NCBI RefSeq assembly: GCF_014836555.1
Contig: NZ_JACSQQ010000011.1
Location: 1 to 45,854, forward strand
Direction: 5' to 3'
From: Oerskovia rustica
GTDB taxonomy: Bacteria > Actinomycetota > Actinomycetes > Actinomycetales > Cellulomonadaceae
DNA length: 45,854 nt
The notes under the pieces are model-generated. The model ran no database searches. It was given only the letters and a program-made list of their open reading frames with translations, and was not told the origin of the DNA. A program made the translations under genes and the position numbers. Within the stretch, counting starts at the first letter, position 1; the number at the start of each line of letters is the position of its first letter. Shown here piece by piece: positions 31,980-42,250 of this stretch.

Positions 31980-32600
31980 GTGCGCTTGCGCCTCACCCCG
32001 CGCGATACCTCGTTCTTCGACCTCCTCGCCGACTCCGCTCAGCACCTGGTCACCGGGGCGAACCTCCTGGCCGAGCTGCTCGGCGCAGACCGCCCGACCC
32101 GCAAGGAGCTCGCCAAGAAGCTCGCGGAGACCGAGCACCTGGCCGACGACGCGACGCACACGATCATGCGACGCCTCAACCAGACCTTCGTCACGCCGTT
32201 CGACCGCGACGACATCTACGGGCTGGCCTCCGCGCTCGACGACTGCATGGACTACATGGAAGAGGCCGCGGACCTCATCGTCCTGTACAAGATCGAGGAG
32301 CTGCCCGCCCGCGTCGGCGAGCAGGTCCAGGTCCTGCAGCGCGCCGCCGAGCTGACGGCCGAGGCCATGCCGCGCCTGCGCTCGCTCAACGACCTCGCCG
32401 AGTACTGGGTCGAGGTCAACCGCCTCGAGAACCAGGCCGACAAGATCCACCGCAAGCTCCTCGCCGAGCTCTTCGACAACGTCTCCGACCCGATCCTCCT
32501 CATCAAGCTCAAGGAGGTCATCGAGATCCTCGAGCAGGCCGCCGACGCGTTCGAGAAGGTCGCGAACATGGTCGAGACCATCGCGCTCAAGGAGTCCTGA
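31980..32600 (+). CDS. DUF47/PhoU-like Pit accessory protein
   Basis: A 206-residue helical protein of the DUF47 family, which pairs with Pit phosphate transporters in many bacteria and probably regulates them. Marks are the start RLRLTPRDTSFFDLLADSAQ, KKLAETEHLADDATHTIMRRL, FVTPFDRDDIYGLASALDDC and VNRLENQADKIHRKLLAELF, the PhoU-like repeats with acidic metal-binding positions. GTG 31980 has GGAG six bases upstream. The transporter starts five bases after its stop, so they form one operon. Confidence 0.92.
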   Translation: MRLRLTPRDTSFFDLLADSAQHLVTGANLLAELLGADRPTRKELAKKLAETEHLADDATHTIMRRLNQTFVTPFDRDDIYGLASALDDCMDYMEEAADLIVLYKIEELPARVGEQVQVLQRAAELTAEAMPRLRSLNDLAEYWVEVNRLENQADKIHRKLLAELFDNVSDPILLIKLKEVIEILEQAADAFEKVANMVETIALKES

Positions 32601-32605
32601 GCCCC

Positions 32606-33610
32606 GTGGAATTCGCTCTGGTCGTCCTCGTCGTCGCGCTCGCGCTGAGCTTCGACTACACGAACGGATTCCACGACGCGGCCAACGCGATCGCCACATC
32701 CGTCTCGACGAGGGCCCTCACGCCGCGTGCCGCGCTCATCATGGCAGCGGTCATGAACTTCGCCGGCGCGCTCCTCGGGACCGAGGTCGCCGAGACCATC
32801 GCGACCTCGATCGTCGACCTCGAGGACGTACCACCGCACACGGCACTCGTCGTGGTGCTGTGCGCCCTGGTCGGCGCGATCGTGTGGAACCTCATCACGT
32901 GGTGGTTCGGGCTCCCGTCGTCCTCGACGCACGCGCTGATCGGTGGCCTCGTGGGTGCCGGGCTCGCCGGCGGGCTCGCGATCTACGGCGCCTCGATCGT
33001 CGACAAGGTCGTCCTGCCGATGATCTTCTCCCCGCTCGTCGGCTTCGGCCTGGCGTTCATCGTCATGGTGGGCCTGCTGTGGGCGTTCCGCCGCGCGGCC
33101 CCCTCCAAGACCACGCGCCGTTTCCGCCTCGCGCAGACCGTGTCCGCAGCGGCCATGGCCCTGGGCCACGGCCTGCAGGACGCGCAGAAGACCATGGGTG
33201 TCATCTTCATGGCGCTCCTCACGGTCGGCTGGGCAAGCCCCGACGAGGGCATCCCCCTGTGGGTCAAGCTCGCCGCGGCCGCCGCGATCTCCGCCGGGAC
33301 CTACTCGGGCGGCTGGCGCATCATGCGGACCCTCGGACGCAAGATCATCGAGCTCGACCCGGCGCGCGGCTTCGTCGCCGAGTCCGTGTCCGCGATCGTG
33401 CTCTACGTCAACGCGTTCGCGCTGCACGCGCCGGTCTCCACGACGCACACCATCACGTCCGCGATCATGGGCGTCGGCGCGACCAAGCGCCTGTCGGCCG
33501 TGCGCTGGGGCGTCGCGAAGAACATCGGCATCGCGTGGGTCCTGACGATCCCCGCCGCCGCGCTCGTGGCCGCGATCATGTACTGGATCCTGTCGCCGAT
33601 CCTGCTCTGA
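32606..33610 (+). CDS. pit: Low-affinity inorganic phosphate transporter (Pit)
   Basis: A 334-residue inner-membrane metal-phosphate:H+ symporter of the PiT family, with about ten hydrophobic segments. The two inverted family repeats are visible as GFHDAANAIATSVSTRAL and SSTHALIGG in the first half, GHGLQDAQKTMGVI and STTHTITSAIMGVGA in the second. Length fits the bacterial family minus the long loop of E. coli PitA. GTG 32606 uses the AAGGAG at the end of the DUF47 gene. It is convergent with mutT1-ppk1, so import and polyphosphate synthesis genes are side by side. Confidence 0.95.
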   Translation: MEFALVVLVVALALSFDYTNGFHDAANAIATSVSTRALTPRAALIMAAVMNFAGALLGTEVAETIATSIVDLEDVPPHTALVVVLCALVGAIVWNLITWWFGLPSSSTHALIGGLVGAGLAGGLAIYGASIVDKVVLPMIFSPLVGFGLAFIVMVGLLWAFRRAAPSKTTRRFRLAQTVSAAAMALGHGLQDAQKTMGVIFMALLTVGWASPDEGIPLWVKLAAAAAISAGTYSGGWRIMRTLGRKIIELDPARGFVAESVSAIVLYVNAFALHAPVSTTHTITSAIMGVGATKRLSAVRWGVAKNIGIAWVLTIPAAALVAAIMYWILSPILL

Positions 33611-33632
33611 GGACGGTCCCCTCTCAAGTTCT

Positions 33633-33742
33633 TGTCAGGACGAGCGTGGCCCGGAGGCCACGCTCGGCCTGTTCTCACGACCTGGTGCCGACCACAGGGG
33701 TGCCAGAGTCCGTGTGCACCCAGGGTCACGCTCGTCCTGACA
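33633..33742. terminator. Nested inverted repeats between pit and mutT1
   Basis: TGTCAGGACGAGCGTG (33633-33648) and CACGCTCGTCCTGACA (33727-33742) are perfect 16-bp inverted arms 78 bp apart. The left arm also takes part in a shorter hairpin, GAGCGTGGCC (33642-33651), loop CGGA, GGCCACGCTC (33656-33665). The short and long stems exclude each other. Position between convergent operons suggests a bidirectional terminator. Confidence 0.65.
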
Positions 33743-33750
33743 GCACCGCC

Positions 33751-34773
33751 TCAGTGCAGCGGCGGTGCGACCTTCTCCGCAGCGAGCACCCTCGGCCCCC
33801 GGGACGTGTCCGCGACGTGCGCCACGAGCATCTCGCCCGGCTCCAGGAACGGGTCCTTGCTCGGCAGGGCGTTCGCGACGGGGCGTCGCGAGTGCTGGCC
33901 CAGGACGTCGAGCACCGTGGGCAGGACGGGGCGGTGCGTGCACAGCACGGTCGACCGCTCGGACTCGAGGAGCTCGCGCACCGTGCGGGCGACGCGCGAG
34001 GGCGACCGCTCGTGCTGTGCCTCGGACAGGTGGTCGATCGAGATCCGGTCCAGCCGCGCGGCCTCGGCGTACGGCGAGATGGTCTGCTCGCAGCGGTTCC
34101 ACCGGCTCGTGACCACGGCATTGACGCCGTACGCCGCGAGCACGGGCACGAGCGCGACCGACTGTGCGTGACCCGCGGGCGTGAGGGGCCGGTCCTCCTC
34201 GGCGCCGTGCCACGCCGCGCGGGTCACCGCCTTGCCGTGGCGGGCGATCACGACCACGCGGGTCGCGAGGCGTTCCTGGGTGAACTCCTCGGCCAGCGCC
34301 GTGAGCGGCCCGCGGTCCGCCTTGCGGGTCACGCGCCGAGCCGCGTCCTCGACGCCGAGCCACACCGCGTCGTCGATCTCGTTGACCGACACCGGGGGCA
34401 CGGGCGCCCGCGCGGCGAGCGGTCCCGCGTCGCGGACCCGCTTGGCCTGCCGTGCAGCCCAGTAGTGCACGCGCTTCACACGGCCCTCGGGCGTGAGGTA
34501 CTGGAGCCCCGGCAGCGGTACGCCGAGGACCACGGGCCTGCCCGTCTCCTCGGCGACCTCGCGCACGGCGGCCGTCTGGAAGGCCTCGCCCGGGTCGAGC
34601 TTGCCCTTGGGCCAGGACCAGTCGTCGTAGCGCGGCCGGTGCACCAGCTTGACCTGGAGCTCACCGTCACGCACCCGCCACACGAGCCCGCCCGCGGACT
34701 CGATCACGGGGGCGTGGGGGACGTGCGTGGGGCCGAGCGTGTCCACGAGCGGGGCGAACGAGGACGAGCTCAT
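33751..34773 (-). CDS. mutT1: MutT1-type Nudix hydrolase and histidine phosphatase fusion
   Basis: A 340-residue two-domain enzyme. The Nudix box spans 57-78: G57, E63, R71, E72, E75, E76 and G78 are all in place. The histidine phosphatase domain starts near 172 with the catalytic RHG at 178-180 and continues with [15 protein letters not shown] and [12 protein letters not shown]. Mycobacterial MutT1 has this architecture and degrades 8-oxo-dGTP and diadenosine polyphosphates; ppk1 lies next to it in mycobacteria too. ATG 34773 overlaps the ppk1 stop (ATGA). Confidence 0.93.
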   Translation of the reverse strand: MSSSSFAPLVDTLGPTHVPHAPVIESAGGLVWRVRDGELQVKLVHRPRYDDWSWPKGKLDPGEAFQTAAVREVAEETGRPVVLGVPLPGLQYLTPEGRVKRVHYWAARQAKRVRDAGPLAARAPVPPVSVNEIDDAVWLGVEDAARRVTRKADRGPLTALAEEFTQERLATRVVVIARHGKAVTRAAWHGAEEDRPLTPAGHAQSVALVPVLAAYGVNAVVTSRWNRCEQTISPYAEAARLDRISIDHLSEAQHERSPSRVARTVRELLESERSTVLCTHRPVLPTVLDVLGQHSRRPVANALPSKDPFLEPGEMLVAHVADTSRGPRVLAAEKVAPPLH

Positions 34774-37103
34774 CGACCCATGCCCAGCCGCCGGCGTTGT
34801 CGGGTGATGAGGGTCGACTGGATGTCCATGAGCGGACCGTCGGGGCCGGTCGCGTGCCGTTCCCACGACCCGTCGCTCTGCAGGTGCCACGAGGCCGTGC
34901 CGTCGTCCATCGAGACGTCGATGAGGTCGATCAGGTCCGAGACCTGCTGGGGGTCCACGAGCCGCACCAGGGTCTCGACGCGGCGGTCGAGGTTACGGTG
35001 CATGAGGTCGGCCGACCCGATGAAGACCTCGGGCCCGGACTCGGGGCCGTCGGCGATCGCCGGGCCGCCCGAGTTGGCGAACGCGAAGATGCGCGAGTGC
35101 TCCAGGAACCGGCCCAGGATGGACCGCACCCGGATGTTCTCGCTGAGCCCCGGCACCCCCGGGCGGATCGCGCAGATCCCGCGGACCACGAGGTCGACCT
35201 TCACACCGGCCTGCGAGGCCCGGTACAGGGCGTCGATGATGGTCTCGTCGACGACCGAGTTGACCTTGAACTTGACCCACGCCTCGCGCCCCTCGCGGGC
35301 GGCGACGGCCTCGCGCTCGATCCGCTCGACGAGCCCCGAGCGCACCGAGCGGGGCGCGACGAGGAGCCGGTGGAACCGGGACTGGGGTGCGTAGCCGGAC
35401 AGCTGGTTGAACAGCCGCGTGAGGTCCTGGCCGACCTCGGGGTCCGCGGTGAGCAGCCCGAGGTCCGTGTACAGGCGTGCGGTCTTGGGGTTGTAGTTGC
35501 CCGTGCCGACGTGGCAGTAGCGCACGAGGCCCTCGGGCTCCTGGCGGACCACGAGCGAGAGCTTGCAGTGGGTCTTGAGCCCCACGATCCCGTACACCAC
35601 GTGCACGCCCGCCTGCTCGAGCTTGCGGGCCCAGGAGATGTTGGCCTGCTCGTCGAAGCGGGCCTTGATCTCGACGAGCGCGAGGACCTGCTTGCCAGCC
35701 TCGGCCGCGTCGATCAGTGCGTCCACGATGGGGGAGTCACCCGACGTCCGGTACAGCGTCTGCTTGATCGCGAGCACGTTCGGGTCGGCCGCGGCCTGCT
35801 GCAGGAACGTCTGGACCGAGGTCGAGAACGAGTCGTACGGGTGGTGCAGCAGGATGTCGCGGTCGCGGATCGCGGCGAACACGTCGGTCGGGCTCGCGCT
35901 CTCGACCTCCGCGAGGAAGCGGTGGGTCGTCGGCACGAAGCGCGGGTAGTGCAGGTCCGCGCGGTCGAGGTCCGCGATGAGGTTGAGCCCCGTGAGGTCG
36001 AGCGGCGCGGTCAGCTTGAAGACCTCGTCGTCGGCCACGTCGAGCTCTCGCACGAGGAGCTGGCGGATGCGAGGACTGATCCCGTCGGCGATCTCGAGGC
36101 GCACGGGCGGGCCGAACCGGCGGCGCAGGAGCTCCTTCTCCATGGCCTGGAGCAGGTTCTCGGCGTCGTCCTCCTCGACCTCGACGTCCTCGTTGCGCGT
36201 CACGCGGAACGTGTGGTGCTCGCGCACCTCCATGCCGGGGAACAGGTGGTCGAGGTGCTGCGAGATGACGTCCTCGAGCGGCACGAACGACGTCGGGCCC
36301 TTGTCCGGGTCGGCGGCCTGCGAGCTGGGTGCGGACGGGCGCCCGCGCGAGTCGACCGCGATGAAGCGCGGCAGCAGCGGCGGCACCTTGACGCGCGCGA
36401 AGTGCTCCTTGCCCGTCGTCGGGTTGACCACGACGACCGCGAGGTTGAGCGAGAGCCCCGAGATGTACGGGAAGGGGTGCGCCGGGTCCACCGCGAGCGG
36501 CGTGAGGACGGGGAAGATCTGCTTGCGGAAGAACTTGTGCAGGCGCTCCTGCTCGCGTGTGTCGAGCTCTTCCCAGCGCAGCAGGGAGATGCCCTCGGTC
36601 GCGAGCGCGGGCTGCACCTGGTCGGAGAACACCGCGGCGTGGCGGGCCATGAGCTCGTGCGCGCGCTCGCTGATCGCGTCGAGGACCTGGCGCGGCGTCA
36701 GCCCGGACGCGGCCGTGACCGCGAGGCCCGTCGCGATGCGTCGCTTGAGTCCTGCGACGCGGACCATGAAGAACTCGTCGAGGTTCGACGCGAAGATCGC
36801 GAGGTAGCGCACGCGCTCCAGCAAGGGCTGCGTCTCGTCCTCGGCGAGCTCGAGCACGCGCTGGTTGAACGAGAGCCAGCTCAGCTCGCGGTCGGCGAAG
36901 CGGTCGGCGGGCAAGGGCTCGGCGTCGAGCACCTCCACGTCGATCGTGCCGGTGACCGGTTCCTCCTCGGCGATGTGCTCGGCGATGTGCGCTGCGAGCT
37001 CGGGGTCGAGGACGGCTCGCGGGCTGGACGCGCGCACGGCCTCCGGCTGCTGGTCCGGGCGCGCGGAGGTCCGGACGCCGGGACGGACGGTGGAGTCGGT
37101 CAT
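34770..37103 (-). CDS. ppk1: Polyphosphate kinase 1
   Basis: A 777-residue enzyme that makes polyphosphate from ATP. After an acidic low-complexity start of about 65 residues the N domain begins with [20 protein letters not shown]. The phospholipase-D-like core has [36 protein letters not shown], the autophosphorylated His (H512) in [10 protein letters not shown] and the second His in [10 protein letters not shown]. It is longer than E. coli Ppk (688) mainly through this N-terminal extension. ATG 37103 overlaps the mshD stop (ATGA). Operon order is mshD-ppk1-mutT1. Confidence 0.97.
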   Translation of the reverse strand: MTDSTVRPGVRTSARPDQQPEAVRASSPRAVLDPELAAHIAEHIAEEEPVTGTIDVEVLDAEPLPADRFADRELSWLSFNQRVLELAEDETQPLLERVRYLAIFASNLDEFFMVRVAGLKRRIATGLAVTAASGLTPRQVLDAISERAHELMARHAAVFSDQVQPALATEGISLLRWEELDTREQERLHKFFRKQIFPVLTPLAVDPAHPFPYISGLSLNLAVVVVNPTTGKEHFARVKVPPLLPRFIAVDSRGRPSAPSSQAADPDKGPTSFVPLEDVISQHLDHLFPGMEVREHHTFRVTRNEDVEVEEDDAENLLQAMEKELLRRRFGPPVRLEIADGISPRIRQLLVRELDVADDEVFKLTAPLDLTGLNLIADLDRADLHYPRFVPTTHRFLAEVESASPTDVFAAIRDRDILLHHPYDSFSTSVQTFLQQAAADPNVLAIKQTLYRTSGDSPIVDALIDAAEAGKQVLALVEIKARFDEQANISWARKLEQAGVHVVYGIVGLKTHCKLSLVVRQEPEGLVRYCHVGTGNYNPKTARLYTDLGLLTADPEVGQDLTRLFNQLSGYAPQSRFHRLLVAPRSVRSGLVERIEREAVAAREGREAWVKFKVNSVVDETIIDALYRASQAGVKVDLVVRGICAIRPGVPGLSENIRVRSILGRFLEHSRIFAFANSGGPAIADGPESGPEVFIGSADLMHRNLDRRVETLVRLVDPQQVSDLIDLIDVSMDDGTASWHLQSDGSWERHATGPDGPLMDIQSTLITRQRRRLGMGR

Positions 37104-38086
37104 GACTTCATGGTGGCATCACTCGGTGAACTTTGGGTGACGGGGTTCACTGCCGGCGGCCCGTACTGGACGTCGACCGTGTCCTTGCCGAAGCCGGCCC
37201 CGAGGTAGGTGCGGGTCGCGGCGGCGTTGTCGCCGTCGACGTAGAGGACCGCGCGGTCGAGCCCGCGTGCGGCGAGGTGCGCGAGCCCGACGGCGGTCAG
37301 CACCTTCCCGAGCCCCTGGCCCTGGGCGTCGGGGTCGACGCCGACGACGTAGATCTCGCCCTCGCGTACGTCTCCGGTCTGGTCGGTGGGCACCTTGGTC
37401 CACAAGGAACCGGCGAGCGAGCCGTCCTCGCGCTCGAGGAGGAAGAAGCCCTCGGGGTCGAACCAGTCCTCGGCGACGCGTGCGTCGAGGTCGGCCTGGC
37501 CGAGGCGGCCCTGCTCGGGGTGGTGCGCGAAGGCGCGCGCGTTGACGAGGAGCCAGGCGGCGTCGTCGGGCCCGGGGCGGAACGTGCGCAGGCGCAGGCC
37601 CGCGGGGACCTCGGGACGCTCCCACGTCCCGGACCGCAGGTCGAGCCCCATCCTCCACAGCTCGCGCACGACGACGAGCCCCGCGTCGGCCGCGAACGCC
37701 CGCGCCGCGGGGAGGTCGCCGTGCGCCCACACGTGCAGGACGCCGCCGTGCTGGCCGGGCTCGCCCGAGCGCGCGGGCAGGGTCGCGTCGCGCTGCGCGG
37801 TGCGCAGCAGCATGCGGCCGGTCCGACGGCGGCGCGCGGCCGGGTGCACCACGAGCTCGGCGCTCGCGACGTCGCCGCCGCGGTCGATCTGGGCGTACCC
37901 GGTGACCGTTCCCTCGTCGTCGTACGCGACGACGTGCGTGAGGTCCTCGTCGTCGACGCCCAGGCGCAGGAGGGGCTGCTCGGAGAGGGGGGCGACGCCG
38001 TCGGACTCCTGGGCGGCCGCGGCCAGGGCACGGACCTCGTCCGCTGTGGCCGGGTCGAGCGGGCCGATCTCGAGGGGGGAGCGCAT
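37100..38086 (-). CDS. mshD: Mycothiol synthase (acetyltransferase)
   Basis: A 328-residue double-GNAT enzyme, the last step of mycothiol synthesis: it acetylates Cys-GlcN-Ins with acetyl-CoA. The N-terminal GNAT half covers 1-160 and the active C-terminal half begins near 165, with [33 protein letters not shown] and the CoA loop [17 protein letters not shown]. These match actinobacterial MshD. ATG 38086 has GGAGCC upstream. It starts 64 bp after the esterase stop in the same direction. It fits the redox genes fprA and msrB in this window. Confidence 0.94.
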   Translation of the reverse strand: MRSPLEIGPLDPATADEVRALAAAAQESDGVAPLSEQPLLRLGVDDEDLTHVVAYDDEGTVTGYAQIDRGGDVASAELVVHPAARRRRTGRMLLRTAQRDATLPARSGEPGQHGGVLHVWAHGDLPAARAFAADAGLVVVRELWRMGLDLRSGTWERPEVPAGLRLRTFRPGPDDAAWLLVNARAFAHHPEQGRLGQADLDARVAEDWFDPEGFFLLEREDGSLAGSLWTKVPTDQTGDVREGEIYVVGVDPDAQGQGLGKVLTAVGLAHLAARGLDRAVLYVDGDNAAATRTYLGAGFGKDTVDVQYGPPAVNPVTQSSPSDATMKS

Positions 38087-38150
38087 GGCTCCATCCCATC
38101 ACGTCGGGTGCGCGGTCACCGAGCTGTCGGCGGGTCGTCGAGCGCCCGGC

Positions 38151-39410
38151 TCAGGGCTGCGCCAGGTGCTCGGAGAGGAACATCAGCCCGTACGGCAGGC
38201 CCACGTGGACCATGGCCCACGTGTGCCCCTGGCCCTTCTCCTCGCGCAGCTCGACGGTCTGGCCGCGCTCGGTGAGCACCGCGGCGAGCCGGCGGTTGGC
38301 CTCGCGGTCCTTGTGCGGCGACTCGGTGCCGCCGTCGAGGAACACCGCGACGGGCTCGGGGAAGTCCATGGTCGGGAGGTAGCGGCTGGGGGAGTTGGCG
38401 TCGAACTCCTCCTTCGTCGCGAGCATCCTGCGGCCGCCGTCTCCCGGGTCGCCGTACGGCTCGAGCGCCATGATCGCGCCGAACGTGTCGAGGTGGCGCA
38501 GTCCCAGGTTGAGCGCGCAGAAGCCGCCCGAGGACATCCCGCCGATCGCACGGTGCTCGCGGTCGGGCACGGTCGGGAAGTTCTTGTCGACCCACGGGAT
38601 CACGACGTCCGTCACGTACGTCTCGACCTGGGCGCCGCCCGTGGTCGAGTCGAGGCACTCGGTGTCGCGCGCCGAGGGGCCCTGCCCGTTGACGTCGACC
38701 GCGACGAGGATCATGGGCTCGACGAGGTGGGCTTCGAGCAGCGTGTCCATGACGTTCGCACTGTCGGCCGCGGCGAACCAGTCGCTCGGCTGGCCGGGGC
38801 TGCCGTGGAAGAGGTAGACGACGGGGTAGCGCGTGGGCGCCGCAGGGTCGAAGCCGGGCGGCGTGTAGACCCAGGTCGTGCCGTCGGCCATGCGCAGGTC
38901 CGGGGCCGTGACGGGCGTCGAGGTCACCGACCCCGCCGCGGAGGACCCGTCGCGCTCCGACGGCTCGTCCCGGTGGCTGGGCGGCGGGTCGACGAGCCCC
39001 CACCCGGCCATCGTGGTGCGCAGGGCCGCGGTGTTGGGCACGTAGCCCGCGTACGCGTTGACCGCGACCGTGACGGACAGGATCACGAGGAGCCCCGACG
39101 CGATCGTCCCGACCCAGGCGCGCCAGGCCCCGGTCCGGCGGCCCCTGCCGTCGTTCTCGCCGTCGTCCGCCCGGCGGGCCGCCGCACGACGTCGCCGGTC
39201 CCACGCGACGAGGACCGCGACCCCGACCGCGGCGGCCGCGAGCAGGACGACCGTCCACCACGAGGACATCCAGTCGCCGCGTCCCGCGAGCTCGCGCAGC
39301 ACCGCGGGCGGCAGGGTCGCGGCGGTCTCGGGCTCGGGGAGCGGCACGGTCGCGGACAGCAGCGAGGCGCCCGGCATGGGCCCGCCGGCAAGGGCGTCGA
39401 ACGAGGTCAC
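38151..39410 (-). CDS. Membrane-anchored esterase D-like alpha/beta hydrolase
   Basis: A 419-residue protein. Two transmembrane helices lie near residues 48-68 (SSWWTVVLLAAAAVGVAVLV) and 98-122 (TIASGLLVILSVTVAVNAY), then an extracytoplasmic catalytic domain: PVVYLFHGSPGQPSDW (oxyanion region), the nucleophile in GGMSSGGFCAL, and the His in GQGHTWAMV. The family includes esterase D and mycolyltransferase-like enzymes (antigen 85 fold). The substrate is unknown. The start is uncertain: GTG 39410 and ATG 39377 both lack a well-placed ribosome site. Confidence 0.82.
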   Translation of the reverse strand: MTSFDALAGGPMPGASLLSATVPLPEPETAATLPPAVLRELAGRGDWMSSWWTVVLLAAAAVGVAVLVAWDRRRRAAARRADDGENDGRGRRTGAWRAWVGTIASGLLVILSVTVAVNAYAGYVPNTAALRTTMAGWGLVDPPPSHRDEPSERDGSSAAGSVTSTPVTAPDLRMADGTTWVYTPPGFDPAAPTRYPVVYLFHGSPGQPSDWFAAADSANVMDTLLEAHLVEPMILVAVDVNGQGPSARDTECLDSTTGGAQVETYVTDVVIPWVDKNFPTVPDREHRAIGGMSSGGFCALNLGLRHLDTFGAIMALEPYGDPGDGGRRMLATKEEFDANSPSRYLPTMDFPEPVAVFLDGGTESPHKDREANRRLAAVLTERGQTVELREEKGQGHTWAMVHVGLPYGLMFLSEHLAQP

Positions 39411-39574
39411 CCCTCCAGGGTGCCCGCCGCGCACAGGTCGCACCGGGCGGACACCCAGGAGGCCGCCAAGGTCCACGGGACGTTCACGGGGTTTCCCCAC
39501 CGTGCCCGCCCTGCTGTGCGGCGCGTCACGGGCGGTCCCGGATGGGTCCCGGCGCGCGCGGGGTTGGTACGGGA

Positions 39575-40822
39575 GTGAGCACCTCGCCCGGACCCGCCCA
39601 GCCCCTCGACGTCGACGTCCTCGTGGTGGGCGCCGGACAGGCCGGGCTCTCGGCCGCGTTCCACCTGCGGCGGCGGGGCTTGGTCCCGCTCGGGAGCGAC
39701 GGCCTCCCGTCGAGCAGGCCCGACGGCGGAGCGTCCTCGGGTGCCCTGCGCACCTTCGTGGTGCTCGACGCGGCGCCCGCCCCGGGTGGCGCGTGGCAGT
39801 TCCGCTGGCCGTCGCTCACGATGGCCCAGACGCACGCGGTGCACGACCTGCCCGGCCTGGCCCTCGACGCGGGCGACCCGCACGAGAGCGCGAGCACCGC
39901 CGTCGGGCGGTACTTCGGTGCGTACGAGCAGGTCAACGACCTGCGGGTGCTGCGGCCCGTCGCGGTGCGCGAGGTGCGCGACGACCCGTCCGGTGCGCTC
40001 CTCGTCGAGGCGACCACGCCCGACGGGCCGGTGGCCTGGCGTGCGCGGACGCTCGTCAACGCGACCGGGACGTGGACCAAGCCGTTCTGGCCCTGGTACC
40101 CGGGCCGCGAGACGTTCGCGGGCACGCAGCTCCACACGCACGACTTCGGTGCCGCCGAGGACTTCGCGGGCAAGCGCGTGGTCGTCGTGGGCGGCGGCGC
40201 GTCCGCGACGCAGTTCCTGCTCCAGATCGCCCCGCACGCGGCCTCGACCACGTGGGTCACGCGCCGTGAGCCCGTGTGGGTCGGCGGCCCGTTCGACGAG
40301 AACCGGGGCCGCGACGCGGTGGCCCTCGTCGACGAGCGCACGCGCGCAGGCCTGGCCCCGGAGAGCGTCGTGTCGGTCACGGGCCTCCCGCTCACGCCCG
40401 CGTACGAGGCGGGCATCGCCTCGGGCGTCCTGCACCGCCTGCCGATGTTCTCGCACGTCGTGCCCGACGGCGTCGCATGGGACCCCGGCGCCCGTCCCGA
40501 CGGCGTGACGCACCAGGGCGCCGACGTGATCCTGTGGGCCACGGGATTCCGGGCGGCGCTCGACCACCTCGGACCGCTCGGGCTGCGCGGGCCCGGAGGT
40601 GGGATCGTCATGTACGGGCCGACCGTGGTCGCCGACCCGCGCGTCCAGCTCGTCGGGTACGGGCCGAGCGCGTCGACGATCGGGGCGAACCGGGCCGGGA
40701 GGGAGGCGGTGCGGGCCGTGCTGCGGGTCCTGGACGCGGAGGGGGCAGAACCCGCGAGGGCTCCGGGGCGCGCTCCTTCTGACAGCTCCGTGACGGCGCC
40801 CGCCACTAGGCTGCCGAGGTGA
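39575..40822 (+). CDS. FAD-dependent NAD(P)H oxidoreductase (flavin monooxygenase-like)
   Basis: A 415-residue flavoprotein. The FAD Rossmann motif GAGQAG is at 17-22, then APAPGGAWQFRWPSLTM, the second dinucleotide fold VVVVGGGASATQF near 205 and the ILWATGF motif near 320. This is the order of class B flavin monooxygenases and their thioredoxin-reductase-like kin, with the usual BVMO fingerprint not evident. The substrate is unknown. GTG 39575 was chosen over ATG 39542; neither has a strong ribosome site. Its stop overlaps the MFS start (GTGA). Confidence 0.85.
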   Translation: MSTSPGPAQPLDVDVLVVGAGQAGLSAAFHLRRRGLVPLGSDGLPSSRPDGGASSGALRTFVVLDAAPAPGGAWQFRWPSLTMAQTHAVHDLPGLALDAGDPHESASTAVGRYFGAYEQVNDLRVLRPVAVREVRDDPSGALLVEATTPDGPVAWRARTLVNATGTWTKPFWPWYPGRETFAGTQLHTHDFGAAEDFAGKRVVVVGGGASATQFLLQIAPHAASTTWVTRREPVWVGGPFDENRGRDAVALVDERTRAGLAPESVVSVTGLPLTPAYEAGIASGVLHRLPMFSHVVPDGVAWDPGARPDGVTHQGADVILWATGFRAALDHLGPLGLRGPGGGIVMYGPTVVADPRVQLVGYGPSASTIGANRAGREAVRAVLRVLDAEGAEPARAPGRAPSDSSVTAPATRLPR

Positions 40823-42234
40823 CCCCCGAACCCCTGCCCGAGCCTGCCGACCGAACGGTCGACCCGCCCGTCGACCGCGTCCAGCGGCGGACCGTCTCGG
40901 TCCTCGCCGCGAGCCAGGTCTTCGGCGGGATCGGGGTCGCGACCGGTATCTCGGTGAGCTCGCTCATCGCGTCCGAGCTCTCGGGCTCCGACGCGATCGC
41001 GGGACTCGCCCAGACCACGGCCGTCGTCGGCGCCGCGATCGTCGCCCTGCCGCTCTCGCGCCTCGCCGAACGCCACGGCCGACGCCGGTCCCTCACCACC
41101 GGGTACGTCGTCGCGTTCCTGGGCGCGCTCCTCGCGGCGACCGCGACCTTCCTCCAGACCTGGCCCCTGCTGCTCGCCGGGATGCTCCTCTTCGGGGCCG
41201 GCTCCGCGACCGGCCTCGCGTCGCGCTTCACCGCGACCGACCTCGCCCGCCCCGAACGCCGGGCCACCGACCTCTCGGTCGTGATCTGGGCGACGACCAT
41301 CGGGTCGGTCCTCGGGCCGAACCTTGCCGGGGCGACCGAGAAGCTCGGCCTCCTGCCCGGCCCGGCCGGGGAGCACGGTGCGCACGGCACGTCCGCCGCA
41401 CCGCTGCTCGTCGCCTCCCTCGCGTTCGCCGCGGCCGCAGCCTCCGTCTGGCTGCTCCTGCGCCCCGACCCGCTCCACGTGGCCGCGGCGCGCGCGGTGG
41501 CGGGGACGAACCGGACCCCCGCCCACGCACCCGAGGACGCAGCGCCGTCGGGCCTCGTGGATGCCCCCGGCACCACCCGCACCCCGGCGCCGCCGCGCCC
41601 CGGCTTCCGCGCCGGGCTCGCCGCCGGGTGGGCCGTGATCCGCGCGTCCGCGACCGCGCAGCTCGCGCTCGCGGCGATCGTCGTGAGCCACCTCGTGATG
41701 GTCGGGCTCATGTCCATGACCCCCGTGCACATGGGGCACGGCGGCGCGAGCCTGCAGATCATCGGGATCGTCATCAGCGCGCACATCGCGGGCATGTACG
41801 TGCTCAGCCCCGTGATCGGGTGGGCCGCGGACAGGGTCGGCCACTCCCGCGTGCTCGTGGTGGGCGGAGCGATCCTGCTCGCCTCGGCCGTGATCGTCGC
41901 CGGGGCGCCGAGCGACGACTCGGCACGACTGACCGTCGGGCTCGTGCTGCTCGGCGTGGGCTGGTCGTGCGGGCTCGTGGCCGGTTCCGCGCTGCTCATC
42001 GACGCGACGCCCGCGACCGACCGGACCCAGGTCCAGGGGCTCTCCGACTTCGCGATGAACCTCGGCGGAGCCGTCGGCGGGGTGCTCGCCGGGATCGTCA
42101 TCGCGGTCTCGTCGTACTCGGCGCTCTCCTGGGGCGCCGCGGCCCTGCTCGTGGCATACCTCGTGCTGGTCGCGAGCAGGCTCCTGAGGAAGGATGGGCC
42201 GCGATCCCCCGGACGCCGGCCGACCCGATCGTGA
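40819..42234 (+). CDS. MFS transporter
   Basis: A 471-residue integral membrane protein with about 12 helices. Motif A is [17 protein letters not shown]; the central loop of about 45 residues after helix 6 is Pro/Arg-rich. It resembles YfiS/permease-type exporters of unknown substrate. GTG 40819 overlaps the oxidoreductase stop, so coupling is possible, but TAGGCT (40807-40812) lies six bases upstream and could also drive a leaderless transcript. The gene ends 16 bp before recQ. Confidence 0.9.
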   Translation: MTPEPLPEPADRTVDPPVDRVQRRTVSVLAASQVFGGIGVATGISVSSLIASELSGSDAIAGLAQTTAVVGAAIVALPLSRLAERHGRRRSLTTGYVVAFLGALLAATATFLQTWPLLLAGMLLFGAGSATGLASRFTATDLARPERRATDLSVVIWATTIGSVLGPNLAGATEKLGLLPGPAGEHGAHGTSAAPLLVASLAFAAAAASVWLLLRPDPLHVAAARAVAGTNRTPAHAPEDAAPSGLVDAPGTTRTPAPPRPGFRAGLAAGWAVIRASATAQLALAAIVVSHLVMVGLMSMTPVHMGHGGASLQIIGIVISAHIAGMYVLSPVIGWAADRVGHSRVLVVGGAILLASAVIVAGAPSDDSARLTVGLVLLGVGWSCGLVAGSALLIDATPATDRTQVQGLSDFAMNLGGAVGGVLAGIVIAVSSYSALSWGAAALLVAYLVLVASRLLRKDGPRSPGRRPTRS

Positions 42235-42250
42235 AGGAAGCACCCACCCC

